NCBI GenBank assembly: GCA_009926305.1
Contig: RFPC01000001.1
Span: 1-64,000, forward strand
From: a bacterium
Lineage (GTDB): Bacteria > Bdellovibrionota_C > UBA2361 > RFPC01
DNA: 64,000 bases
Reading direction: 5' to 3'
The translations under genes and the position numbers were made by a program. Below the pieces are notes generated by a model. It was not told the origin of the DNA and ran no database searches. It saw only the letters and a list, made by a program, of their open reading frames with translations. Positions 37,134 through 45,452 of the stretch are shown here, piece after piece (positions within the stretch are counted from its first letter, which is position 1; each line of letters begins with the position of its first letter).

Positions 37134-38354
37134 ATGAACTTAGAGCACGATAATCGTTTGCCAGAGAGCAAAAATGGAGTATCCAGAGAGAGCTTGCCGA
37201 AAGCCGTCCAGAGTATCCACGAGCAACTCATGGCAACGGGGTTTGTTGATTCCTCGAGTCGGAAACCAAGTCTTTATCAGATTGGAACAATTACAGCTGA
37301 AGATATCCTATCGGGGTATAGAAAGCTCGATGGAGGAGCTATTGAATTCTCCCTACCAGAAGGTGTTTCAGTACAAGAGGCAGGAGAGTTGCTGAATACC
37401 CTTGCTGAGCAAAAAGGGATGAGCTCACCAGTATTTGATGTGACTCATCAGAGATTTTGGGAAGAGAATGAATCTACTGAAGGTCAGGGAGTCATTTCAA
37501 ACCGAATCTATCACTTTCGTATTATACCAGAAGCAGCCTCTAAATCCCGTCAGCAACAAGTCCAAGACCATGGGGCTCCCGTTTCTATAGGAGTGGTAGC
37601 ACTAGCTGAAGCATGTGAAAAAATACAGACAGAGAATACAGCATCTCTTCTTTGTGATGGGTTTGGACACAATGCACTGATTCGAGGTGCTACGAGAGGA
37701 GTGGTGCTGGGGGCTGATTCTTTGAACGGTGTGGGAGTATATACATGCAGTGATTCTATCGCTGTAAAAGGGATTGCATTCGCTGCTTCAGTATTTGAAG
37801 CAGAAGCTACACTACCAATAGTAGGTGAGCAGTTTCTCGGTGGTTTTCAGAAGCTTGATAACGGCCTCATCTCTTTAAGTATTCCATCCGAGCATTCCGT
37901 CGTTGAGCTTGCGGCAGCACTGAATGCCGCGGCTCACACACGTGGACTCGGAAGTGATGTCTTTTTTCTTGATGATGACGCGAGGTCATTCTGGGAAGAG
38001 CATGAGGCAAATGAAAAGACGAGAACAACTCCTGGTCTTACGTATTCATTCGCTATTGATCACGATTTCGTTCAGGCATCTCGGGACTCACAGGTAGGTC
38101 AGCTGGGGGAGCTTGCCCCACTCGCAGTCGTGGCATTGGCTGAGGGATGTCAGAGGCTGAGTAGTCACAATAAGCAGAGCATCTTTGAACGTGAGGGAGG
38201 GAGTCCTCTGCTGGTACGATGTCAGACTACCGATAGGTTGCTCTACTCCTTTCCCCAAGTAGGAGTAGACGTCAGTAAGGATGATGGAGCCCCATATCAA
38301 CATGTGGCTGCCGCGCAACTGATGGATAAAACGCCCATTAAGCCGTCGGTGTAG
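37134..38354 (+). CDS. Hypothetical protein with two tandem copies of an unknown domain
   Basis: 406 aa, start ATG 37134 with GGAGG immediately upstream. The protein contains a duplicated unit of about 113 residues. Residues 61-172 (GYRKLDGGAIEFSLPEG … VGVVALAEACEKI-like end) match residues 237-351 (GFQKLDNGLISLSIPSE … AVVALAEGCQRL). Shared landmarks are KLD.G.I..S+P, a FWEE(N/H)E motif, a Y.F.I strand and VVALAE.C. There is no signal peptide, membrane segment or recognised family, so it is probably cytoplasmic. The copies have diverged clearly, so the duplication is old. It converges with the arginine operon. Confidence 0.65.
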   Translation: MNLEHDNRLPESKNGVSRESLPKAVQSIHEQLMATGFVDSSSRKPSLYQIGTITAEDILSGYRKLDGGAIEFSLPEGVSVQEAGELLNTLAEQKGMSSPVFDVTHQRFWEENESTEGQGVISNRIYHFRIIPEAASKSRQQQVQDHGAPVSIGVVALAEACEKIQTENTASLLCDGFGHNALIRGATRGVVLGADSLNGVGVYTCSDSIAVKGIAFAASVFEAEATLPIVGEQFLGGFQKLDNGLISLSIPSEHSVVELAAALNAAAHTRGLGSDVFFLDDDARSFWEEHEANEKTRTTPGLTYSFAIDHDFVQASRDSQVGQLGELAPLAVVALAEGCQRLSSHNKQSIFEREGGSPLLVRCQTTDRLLYSFPQVGVDVSKDDGAPYQHVAAAQLMDKTPIKPSV

Positions 38355-38381
38355 GCCGCCACTACAGAGAATGACTGCTTA

Positions 38382-39278
38382 CTAACTCTTTTCGGCAATT
38401 AACAACGTGCCTGATCCCTCATTGGTAAAGATCTCGTTGAGGAACGCATCTGGTTTTAAGCCGTTTGCAATGTGAGCTCTTGGAACTCCCCGTTTCAAAA
38501 CCTCAATACAGTTTTGAATTTTTGTATGCATTCCACCCTGAACGGTACCATCAGTCAGGAGTTCTTCTGCTTGGGTCAGTGTGATTTCTGAAAGTAGCGA
38601 GGTCGGGTCATTTATGTCACGCATCACTCCATCGACGGGCGAGAGCAAACAATACTTTTGAGCTCCAACAGCTTCTGCAATTCCTGCTGCTAGTGTATCA
38701 GCATTAATGTTTAAGATTCTGCCCGTAGTATCTGAAACGAGTGAGCAGATAACAGGGACAAACCCCTTTTCTAAAAGAGAATACAGCACGTGAGGATCAA
38801 TTCCTTTCAGGTCTGCAACTTCACCAAAATCAACATTCTGTTCCTGCTGAGTCTCAACATTTGATACCGTTTGAGGAGGGCGCTTAAAGGCTTTTGCGAG
38901 TCCTCCATCAATCCCACTCATTCCAATCGCTGGAACTTCCTCTGCATTCAACGCCGCAACAAGATCGGTATTTACTGTTCCAGCAAAACTCATCTTTGCA
39001 GCTTCCAGCATCCCAGGAGAAGTAATTCGCCTTCCATTAATAAACTCAGACTCGATCTGCAACCTATCGGCTAGAGCATTTGCCTGAGGACCACCGCCAT
39101 GCACAATGATAAGCTGTATGCCCAGCTGGTAGGCAAGCGAGAGCTGCTCCATGAGATTTTTGAGGTGTTTGCCTGGTTTGCATATCTCACCCCCTAACTT
39201 AATCACGAATATTTTCCCCTTATAGGCTCGTATATAGGGAATTGCGGTCTTTAAGAGTTGTAAATCTACTTCAGTCAT
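38382..39278 (-). CDS. argB: Acetylglutamate (possibly succinylglutamate) kinase
   Basis: Second step of arginine synthesis, phosphorylating N-acyl-glutamate. Amino acid kinase fold with FVIKLGGEICK, the glycine-rich IIVHGGGPQANALADRL, NGRRITSPGMLEAAKMSFAG and ILNINADTLAAGIAEAVGA. 298 aa. It overlaps argF' by eight bases and is the last gene of the leftward operon. Because the adjacent transcarbamylase looks succinyl-specific, this kinase probably acts on the succinyl form, as reported for Bacteroidetes; that is inference from context. Confidence 0.93.
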   Translation of the reverse strand: MTEVDLQLLKTAIPYIRAYKGKIFVIKLGGEICKPGKHLKNLMEQLSLAYQLGIQLIIVHGGGPQANALADRLQIESEFINGRRITSPGMLEAAKMSFAGTVNTDLVAALNAEEVPAIGMSGIDGGLAKAFKRPPQTVSNVETQQEQNVDFGEVADLKGIDPHVLYSLLEKGFVPVICSLVSDTTGRILNINADTLAAGIAEAVGAQKYCLLSPVDGVMRDINDPTSLLSEITLTQAEELLTDGTVQGGMHTKIQNCIEVLKRGVPRAHIANGLKPDAFLNEIFTNEGSGTLLIAEKS

Positions 39279-40287
39279 TTTGTATCACTCCATCGTCATT
39301 AGTAAAAATCCATTCAAGAATAGAGAGCTGTGCCCAGAGTCGATTCTCAGCCTGTTCAATGATTGCCGAATTTTTGTGGTCAAGAGCCGCATCAGTCGCT
39401 ACGAGGTTTCTCCGTATCGGCATGCAATGTAAGAGGCGCGTCTCTTCTTGTAGCAGAGGCGCATCCACCATCCAGTGCGCGTGCCGTTCGAAGTCTTGGC
39501 GTTGCCGCTCTGGCTGATTATAGAGCGAGCTCGCTCCCCAGCTTTTTACATAAACGATTTTTGTATCATCTGGTAAGCTGCTCGGATCATGGCTTTGGGC
39601 GAATGTGCCTCCGAGGAATGTGGTGGTTTCTTTCGCGTACTGAATAAACTCAGTGTGCAATTCATACCCCTCTGGAGCACACACCGTGATATTCATGCCA
39701 AGGTGTGCTGCAGCGAAAATCGCTGAGTGGGGAACGGCAAGCGGCAAGGGTTTGATGTGCGGAGCCCATCTGAGACAGAAATTCTTTGCCTTCGGTTCGG
39801 TGCAGATTTCTTTGATTGTCAACATGTCAGCTAACATCTGACACGGATGCTCAACCGCTGATTCAAGGCTCATAACTGGAACAGTTGACCAATCCTCGAA
39901 GCGGCGTAAGGTGGTGTCTTGCACATCTTCCGTAACTGACTGAAGTTTTGCGAAGCTTCGAAGTGCAAGCGCATCCACATAGCGAGACATCACTCGTACC
40001 GCATCTTTCAAATGTTCAGGTCTGTCACTATCCATTCGAATGCCGAGCTGCTCTTCAAAAGCCCAAGAAGATTCTCCTGGGGTAATTGAAAGTGCTTGGC
40101 CTCCACATCGAGCCATTGCGGCCTCGAAAGAAAGTTTGGTTCTCAAAGATGGATTCATAAATACCATTCCGAGAATTTTCCCTGAAAGGTCAGGATATCG
40201 CCGTTCATATTTCATCAGAGACGCTGCTTGGAGCAGTGAGAGCAGTGTATCAAGAGAACATCGCTTGGCTTGTGTATAGTGCTTCAT
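39271..40287 (-). CDS. argF': N-succinylornithine carbamoyltransferase (ArgF' family)
   Basis: Transfers carbamoyl phosphate to N-acylated ornithine, giving N-acyl-citrulline. The carbamoyl-phosphate motif is FMNPSLRTKLSF. The acyl-ornithine-specific features, which ordinary ArgF lacks, are Trp75 in ESSWAFEEQ, the HPCQMLAD block, KSWGA, and HCMPIRRN. Aligned by eye with Xanthomonas acetylornithine transcarbamylase, its specificity residue Glu92 corresponds to Pro90 here, as in the Bacteroides fragilis succinyl enzyme (also Pro90). The start is ATG 40287 (338 aa), overlapping argD by four bases; upstream codons in the same frame belong to the argD region. Confidence 0.88.
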   Translation of the reverse strand: MKHYTQAKRCSLDTLLSLLQAASLMKYERRYPDLSGKILGMVFMNPSLRTKLSFEAAMARCGGQALSITPGESSWAFEEQLGIRMDSDRPEHLKDAVRVMSRYVDALALRSFAKLQSVTEDVQDTTLRRFEDWSTVPVMSLESAVEHPCQMLADMLTIKEICTEPKAKNFCLRWAPHIKPLPLAVPHSAIFAAAHLGMNITVCAPEGYELHTEFIQYAKETTTFLGGTFAQSHDPSSLPDDTKIVYVKSWGASSLYNQPERQRQDFERHAHWMVDAPLLQEETRLLHCMPIRRNLVATDAALDHKNSAIIEQAENRLWAQLSILEWIFTNDDGVIQND

Positions 40288-41459
40288 GTCAGGCCTTCTC
40301 CAATGTCGGCTAGCGCCTCGGCCAGTTGTTTCGCATGCGTTTCCTCGACCTGATAAGAGGGAAGAAGGCGCATCACGTTCGAGACGCCACTTGTTCCCGC
40401 AAGAATTCTTTTGTCTCTGAGTCCAGTCACGACGCGTTGTGCTGGTGCTGATAAGACGAGACCAAGGAGACAGCCATGTCCGCGTATCTCTTGCACAAGA
40501 GAGCAGCACGAAAGCTCGCTGCGGATCGCGTCTTCAAATCTTTGGACTCGTTCCATGAGATGTTCATTCGAGATGATTGATATTGTTTCAAGAACGGCGG
40601 CACTCGCTAGTGGTCCTCCACCAAAGGTGGATCCGAGATCTCCAAGTGCAATTTCTTGAGCAATCTCGGCGGTAAAAAGAACTGCTCCGACCGGGAATCC
40701 ATTTGCTAGGCTTTTTGCTGTTGTGCTCATGTCCGCTTCAATGCCGTGCGTGAGCATTGAACTATCTCGGTGACCATGTCCATTAACATACGGGACTCCT
40801 GTGCGGCCTACTCCTGTTTGCACCTCATCAAAAATAAGAAGTGTTCCCGTTTTGCTCGTCTGCTGTCGAAGCGCAATAAGGAATTCATTCTCGATCGTAT
40901 TAACTCCACCGATACTCTGAATGGGTTCAATAATCACGGCTGCACATGTCTGATCAATCTTCTCAAGCTCAGCGATATTATTCGGTTCTAGGAAGAGGAC
41001 ATTCCCAGTCCACCCTGGTGTTTTTGCATGCCACGATGGGTCGTCTGTAGCAGCAGCAGCCATTGTGGTTCTGCCGTGCCATCCCCCTTTGAATGCCACG
41101 ATTCGCGAACGTCCCGTGAGTTGAACAGCCAGTTTGAGTGCGTTCTCGTTCGCTTCAGCACCAGAATTGCAAAAGAATAGGGAACTCATTCTGTTGTTCG
41201 CAAAGGTGAGTAGAGCTTCGGCGGCTTTGTTCCGAATCGAGAGGCGAGTAAGATTCGAGTAGAAGAAGAGTTTTTCTGATTGGCAAGCAATTGCTTGCTG
41301 AATTCGAGGATGATTGTGTCCGAGTGCACATACGGCGTGCCCGCCGTAAAGGTCGAGATATGTATTTCCATCAGAACCAGTCACATATGCCCCGCTTCCG
41401 TGGGTAATTTCAAAGGGGTACTGGGGATATGTATTTACGAGAGGAGCTATCGCATCCAT
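40284..41459 (-). CDS. argD: Acetylornithine (N-acylornithine) aminotransferase
   Basis: PLP enzyme of class III converting N-acyl-glutamate semialdehyde to N-acyl-ornithine. It has YLDLYGGHAVCALGHNHP, the phosphate-binding NSGAEANENALKLA, the aspartate in LLIFDEVQTGVGRTG, and the PLP lysine in TTAKSLANGFPVGAV. 391 aa, ATG 41459 with AAGGA upstream. It is coupled to argF' by an ATGA overlap and lies 23 bases after argC. Confidence 0.94.
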   Translation of the reverse strand: MDAIAPLVNTYPQYPFEITHGSGAYVTGSDGNTYLDLYGGHAVCALGHNHPRIQQAIACQSEKLFFYSNLTRLSIRNKAAEALLTFANNRMSSLFFCNSGAEANENALKLAVQLTGRSRIVAFKGGWHGRTTMAAAATDDPSWHAKTPGWTGNVLFLEPNNIAELEKIDQTCAAVIIEPIQSIGGVNTIENEFLIALRQQTSKTGTLLIFDEVQTGVGRTGVPYVNGHGHRDSSMLTHGIEADMSTTAKSLANGFPVGAVLFTAEIAQEIALGDLGSTFGGGPLASAAVLETISIISNEHLMERVQRFEDAIRSELSCCSLVQEIRGHGCLLGLVLSAPAQRVVTGLRDKRILAGTSGVSNVMRLLPSYQVEETHAKQLAEALADIGEGLT

Positions 41460-41482
41460 ACGTTATTCCTTTCTTGATTTAC

Positions 41483-42559
41483 TTAGTAGGGACGAGTGCC
41501 AGGGATCATCAAGCCGCGTTCCTCCGGGAGCCCGCACATCAGGTTAAGATTTTGAATGGCTTGTCCAGCCATGCCCTTAACCAGGTTATCAATTGCAGCC
41601 ATGACAATGAGCTTTTTATCATCTATGGCTACCGAGAGGTCACAAAAGTTTGTGCCGACTACCGGTTGTAGATGTGGTGGCGATTTGCGAAAGCGAATAA
41701 ATGGATGTTGGGCGCTGAAAGCCTCGAAGGCGTCAACGACTTGATCCGCATTCAGACTCGTCTTGTTGTGCACATGCGTTGTAACGTAGATGCCACGTGC
41801 AATCGGAAGGCTTTGTGCAATAAAGCTCGTCTCGCACGATGGTAATCCGATGTGTTTCAGGCATGAACTGATCTCTGGTACGTGCTGGTGAGAGAGAGGC
41901 TTATATGCCGTATAGCTCGCATGCCGGGTTGGGTGATGAGTGCCCTCTTTTAGTTCTCGACCTGAGCCAGAAGAACCTGTTTTTGCGTCGAATGCTATGA
42001 AGGCTGGCTTGATCAGAGAGGCAATCGGAGCCAGTGACAGGATTGAGGCAGTGGCCAGACATCCTGGGTTGGCAATATGAGATGCAGTTGAGACTGAATT
42101 GCTCGCGAGTTCGGTAAGCCCATAGACGAACTTTGTCGCTAACTCCTCATTACGAGGCGTTCCAGGGTAGAATTGCTGATGTAAATCTTGTGCCGATAGT
42201 CGATGCGCTCCTGAGAGATCGATAAACTTCATATTGAGCAGTGAGCGTGTCGGCTCTAGAGCTTCTCCTGTTTTACCGCTCACTTCATGTGGAAGAGCAC
42301 TAATGATTATGCGATGTGGATGCTCTTTAATCGCATCGATATCTAACTCACTTGAGAAACGAAGCGTATCATAGAATCCAAGCAAGTGCGGGTGGATATC
42401 TGTTACGAGTTTTCCGACCTGAGTTCGCGAATTGATTGAAACAACTTTCACATCAGGGTGGTGTGCCAAGAGTCGAAGCAGCTCTCCTGCGCCATACCCA
42501 GTGCCGCCGAAGATTGCTACTGCAACTGTTGGAGTCGTCAATGTATCGTCAATAGTCAT
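41483..42559 (-). CDS. argC: N-acyl-gamma-glutamyl-phosphate reductase
   Basis: NADPH-dependent reduction of N-acyl-glutamyl phosphate. The dinucleotide motif is FGGTGYGAGELLRLL, the catalytic cysteine is in HIANPGCLATASILSLAP, and the substrate region is KTGSSGSGRELKEGTHHPTRH. 358 aa from ATG 42559; it begins five bases after the stop of the P-loop gene, so the two are tightly coupled. Confidence 0.94.
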   Translation of the reverse strand: MTIDDTLTTPTVAVAIFGGTGYGAGELLRLLAHHPDVKVVSINSRTQVGKLVTDIHPHLLGFYDTLRFSSELDIDAIKEHPHRIIISALPHEVSGKTGEALEPTRSLLNMKFIDLSGAHRLSAQDLHQQFYPGTPRNEELATKFVYGLTELASNSVSTASHIANPGCLATASILSLAPIASLIKPAFIAFDAKTGSSGSGRELKEGTHHPTRHASYTAYKPLSHQHVPEISSCLKHIGLPSCETSFIAQSLPIARGIYVTTHVHNKTSLNADQVVDAFEAFSAQHPFIRFRKSPPHLQPVVGTNFCDLSVAIDDKKLIVMAAIDNLVKGMAGQAIQNLNLMCGLPEERGLMIPGTRPY

Positions 42560-42563
42560 AATA

Positions 42564-43655
42564 TTACTCTGTTGATGGAATACACGGTGTCGCTTTTTCT
42601 TGAATACATTGATTCGCAAAACTGATCAGTTCTTCTGTATTCTTTCTGGCATTGATAGCTCGAACTCCGAGTTCGCGTTCAATGTAGTTAATCCCAGCAA
42701 GGTTATCTGTTGTTGGACCTGATATGATTTGAGGACGCAGCCCGAATCGTTCCTTTAAGAGTTCTACTCCGCCCCAGGCTCCTACTGGATCATTCGCGCA
42801 TAAGACAAACGTGGTAGCCATCTGCATGAGCGTAGCGTCTGAAAGAATCTCTTTCACACCATACGTTCCCAGAATTCCATCTCCGAGTTCTGCTACGATG
42901 ACATCCACCCCTTCTTCAATCAGTGTATGAAAGACGAGGTGGGCCGTCGGAACAGCGGATTCGCTATCGGTGGTAACAACGCCAGCATCGATAAACGTGT
43001 GTGCAGTATCTGCCCCGTAATCCTCCATCTCAAGAATATCCCGTAATAGAGAAACTCCAGTCAGCTTGCAAGCACCAACAGTAAGCCCTGAGTTTTTCAA
43101 GCCGCGTATCATGCGTGCGCAAACACTCGTTTTCCCCGCCTGCATGCAAGTGCCTGCAACGAAAACTACTGGTACTTTCCTTGAGAAGTTTATTTCTTGC
43201 CCATTCGGCCATTGTAATGCACCGTGTTGTGCCACGTGAGCGGGCTCTCCCTGGCGGCTTTCAAACTGAGGAAAAACGAGGATGCTTCCCAGCACCTCGA
43301 AGTCAAAAGGTTTGCCTACTTGTGGGTTTGCAGAAGTACATTCTCCGATTACTCCCCCCATATTAAGGACCTGGAGCCTATCCCCAATCGAGATTTTATC
43401 GGGGACCCTTCCTGAATACCCATGCAAGGCATCTCGGTGCCCGAGGGTGCCAGCGAGTACTTCTCCAGCATGCAGCCTGATTCGGCGTCCAGAGAGGTTT
43501 TCAATTTCATTATAGGTTGTTTTTTCTCCGTGGATCTTGCCAGCAAGTACGTATCCCGGTTTGGCAATAACTTCCTCAGTGATTCGTGCTTCACGTGTAA
43601 GTGAGACGTTTTTAGTGGATGATGATATTTTATCAAGTATTATTCTTCGCATCAT
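42564..43655 (-). CDS. P-loop protein of unknown function embedded in the arginine operon (DUF1611-like C-terminal domain)
   Basis: 363 aa in two parts. Residues about 25-130 are a beta-rich domain full of glycine turns (GYVLAGKIHGEKT; RIRLHAGEVLAGTLGHRD). Residues about 160-355 are a nucleotide-binding domain with P-loop GTCMQAGKT (168-176), a KLTG switch, a Walker-B-like strand ending in Glu257 (VIVAELGDG) and CANDP near 287. The second part resembles dethiobiotin-synthetase/DUF1611 folds; one DUF1611 protein, DgcN, has been described as a D-glutamate N-acetyltransferase. Position between argR and argC, five bases from argC, implies a role in arginine synthesis or its control. It could supply the otherwise missing N-acylglutamate. 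Two adjacent ATGs (43655, 43652) are possible starts. Confidence 0.7.
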   Translation of the reverse strand: MMRRIILDKISSSTKNVSLTREARITEEVIAKPGYVLAGKIHGEKTTYNEIENLSGRRIRLHAGEVLAGTLGHRDALHGYSGRVPDKISIGDRLQVLNMGGVIGECTSANPQVGKPFDFEVLGSILVFPQFESRQGEPAHVAQHGALQWPNGQEINFSRKVPVVFVAGTCMQAGKTSVCARMIRGLKNSGLTVGACKLTGVSLLRDILEMEDYGADTAHTFIDAGVVTTDSESAVPTAHLVFHTLIEEGVDVIVAELGDGILGTYGVKEILSDATLMQMATTFVLCANDPVGAWGGVELLKERFGLRPQIISGPTTDNLAGINYIERELGVRAINARKNTEELISFANQCIQEKATPCIPSTE

Positions 43656-43668
43656 TATCTCCAGCCAG

Positions 43669-44094
43669 TTACAGAAGTTTCTGAGTTAAGAAATCAAGAG
43701 CGGGTGCTTGTTGAGACGGATCATCAAAGGCGAGAAAAATTGTGTCATCCCCAGCGACTGTTCCAATGAGCCCTTCAATAGACACGGCATCAATCTCAGC
43801 TGCCACTCGTTGTGCCGCACCGAGTTTTGTTCGTACAACAATCATGTAGGGGCCAGCAGGTATGATAGCATCAGTAAGACCTTCAGGGAGTTTTTCCTTT
43901 AATGCAGAGGGCGGAAGATAACGACCTGAAAATTTTATTATCCCCAGTTCTTGTAAGTCTCGGCTGATGCTTGGTTGTGCCGCTGAGAATCCAGCTGCTT
44001 TCATCGCATCACAGATCTCTTGTTGCGAGTAGTAAGGGGACTCCGTTAAGAGTTCTACAAGGGCTGTTTGACGGGCTTCTTTAGAATCTGGCAT
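43669..44094 (-). CDS. argR: Arginine repressor ArgR
   Basis: 141 aa. N-terminal winged helix-turn-helix (YSQQEICDAMKAAGFSAAQPSISRD, with the recognition serine-arginine pair SISRD) and a C-terminal arginine-binding/hexamerisation domain (IEGLIGTVAGDDTIFLAF; GDD contacts arginine in the family). The start is ATG 44094 with AAGGA eight bases upstream; the frame is open 16 codons further. First gene of the leftward operon and next to two ARG boxes, so it is likely autoregulated. Confidence 0.93.
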   Translation of the reverse strand: MPDSKEARQTALVELLTESPYYSQQEICDAMKAAGFSAAQPSISRDLQELGIIKFSGRYLPPSALKEKLPEGLTDAIIPAGPYMIVVRTKLGAAQRVAAEIDAVSIEGLIGTVAGDDTIFLAFDDPSQQAPALDFLTQKLL

Positions 44095-44144
44095 CAGGTC
44101 AATCCTTCTTGTGGTCTTGGTCTGGAGAGGATAATCCCCCATAT

Positions 44145-44180
44145 TAAATATTTATTCAATATATTTTGCATATTTATTCA
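44145..44180. promoter_or_regulatory. Tandem ARG boxes (ArgR operator)
   Basis: Box 1 TAAATATTTATTCA (44145-44158) and box 2 TGCATATTTATTCA (44167-44180) each match 13 of 14 positions of the E. coli ARG-box core TGAATWWWWATTCA. They are 22 bp apart, two helical turns, as expected for a hexameric ArgR. They sit in the only gap between divergent argR and argG and should control both operons. Confidence 0.85.
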
Positions 44181-44226
44181 ATTTAGGCTAGCTTTTGCCC
44201 GTATGCTTCATTAAAGAGGAGATGAG

Positions 44227-45411
44227 ATGAATAAAGTCGTTGTTGCCTACAGCGGGGGGCTCGATACGAACTACTGCGTGAAGTATCTTCAAGAAAAGGG
44301 ATATGAGGTTATCACCGTAACGGTGAATACGGGCGGATTTTCGCCTGAGGAACTCTCTCGGATTGAATCAGTTGCTTATGAGGCTGGGGCGACTCGACAC
44401 GTTACTCTTGATGCCGTCCAAGAGGTGTTCGAACGGTTTGGCACGAGAATTATTCAGGGGAATATACTACGGGGTGGTGTATACCCGTTGGTGGTAGGAG
44501 CTGAACGAGTTATTCAAGCAGAAAAAATCGTAGAGATTGCAAAAGAGATTGATGCAATCGCAGTAGCACACGGCTCAACAGGAGCTGGAAACGATCAGGT
44601 TCGATTTGACGTCACCTTTCAAACACTGGCACCTGAGCTGGAAGTGATTGCGCCCATCAGAGAGCTTCGACTGACTCGAGAGGAGGAGACGGAGTACTTG
44701 AAAGCGCGTGGCCTTGAAATTTCTGCTGCGAAAAAGAAGTACTCAATCAATCAAGGAGTTTTTGGTGTGACCATTGGAGGAGGTGAGACCCACGACCCGT
44801 GGCAAACAGTTCCTGAAGAGGCATACGTTCTGACCCGTTCGCTTGCAAGGGTGAGTGATGCTCCACGTGAGGTGGTGGTGGGATTTGAGAAGGGAGTCCC
44901 TGTCACTCTCGATGGCACCGATATGGCTGGGCACGAGATCCTCGCCATGCTGAATGCGATTGGGGGCGAGTATGGCTACGGGAGAGGCGTTCATGTCGGC
45001 GACACGATTCTTGGAATAAAGGGACGGATTGCGTTTGAAGCACCAGGGATGTTAGCGCTCATCCGAGCCCATCAGGAGCTTGAAAAGATTGTCCTCAGTA
45101 AGAGCCAACTCGAATGGAAGCAGACCGTTGCCCAGACTTATGGCACGTTCATGCACGAAGCGAAGTGGTATGAACCGCTCATGAGAGATCTGGAAGCGTT
45201 CTTTGATTCTTCACAACAGAAAGTCACAGGGTTAGCGCGTCTCCGGTACGAGAAGGGGCACTGCATTATCACTGGTGTTCAGGCTGATAAATCAGCCCTC
45301 TCTGCGGGAACGCTCTACGGGGAGGAGTCCTCTCTCTGGAGTGGAGAAGAAGCCCGTGGTTTCTCAAAGATTTACGGCATGGGGTCTGCCATCTTGCATC
45401 GGATCGGGTAA
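44227..45411 (+). CDS. argG: Argininosuccinate synthase
   Basis: Joins citrulline and aspartate with ATP. The N-type ATP pyrophosphatase motif VVAYSGGLDTNYCVKYL is at residues 5-21. VNTGGFSPEEL and HGSTGAGNDQVRFD are recognisable, and the sequence style resembles the Bacteroidetes form rather than the E. coli form. 394 aa; AGAGGAG precedes ATG 44227. First gene of the rightward arginine operon, directly after the ARG boxes. Confidence 0.95.
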   Translation: MNKVVVAYSGGLDTNYCVKYLQEKGYEVITVTVNTGGFSPEELSRIESVAYEAGATRHVTLDAVQEVFERFGTRIIQGNILRGGVYPLVVGAERVIQAEKIVEIAKEIDAIAVAHGSTGAGNDQVRFDVTFQTLAPELEVIAPIRELRLTREEETEYLKARGLEISAAKKKYSINQGVFGVTIGGGETHDPWQTVPEEAYVLTRSLARVSDAPREVVVGFEKGVPVTLDGTDMAGHEILAMLNAIGGEYGYGRGVHVGDTILGIKGRIAFEAPGMLALIRAHQELEKIVLSKSQLEWKQTVAQTYGTFMHEAKWYEPLMRDLEAFFDSSQQKVTGLARLRYEKGHCIITGVQADKSALSAGTLYGEESSLWSGEEARGFSKIYGMGSAILHRIG

Positions 45412-45452
45412 GATCTACGTCGGCTCGAAGGAAGAAAAGGAAAGGAGTTCTC

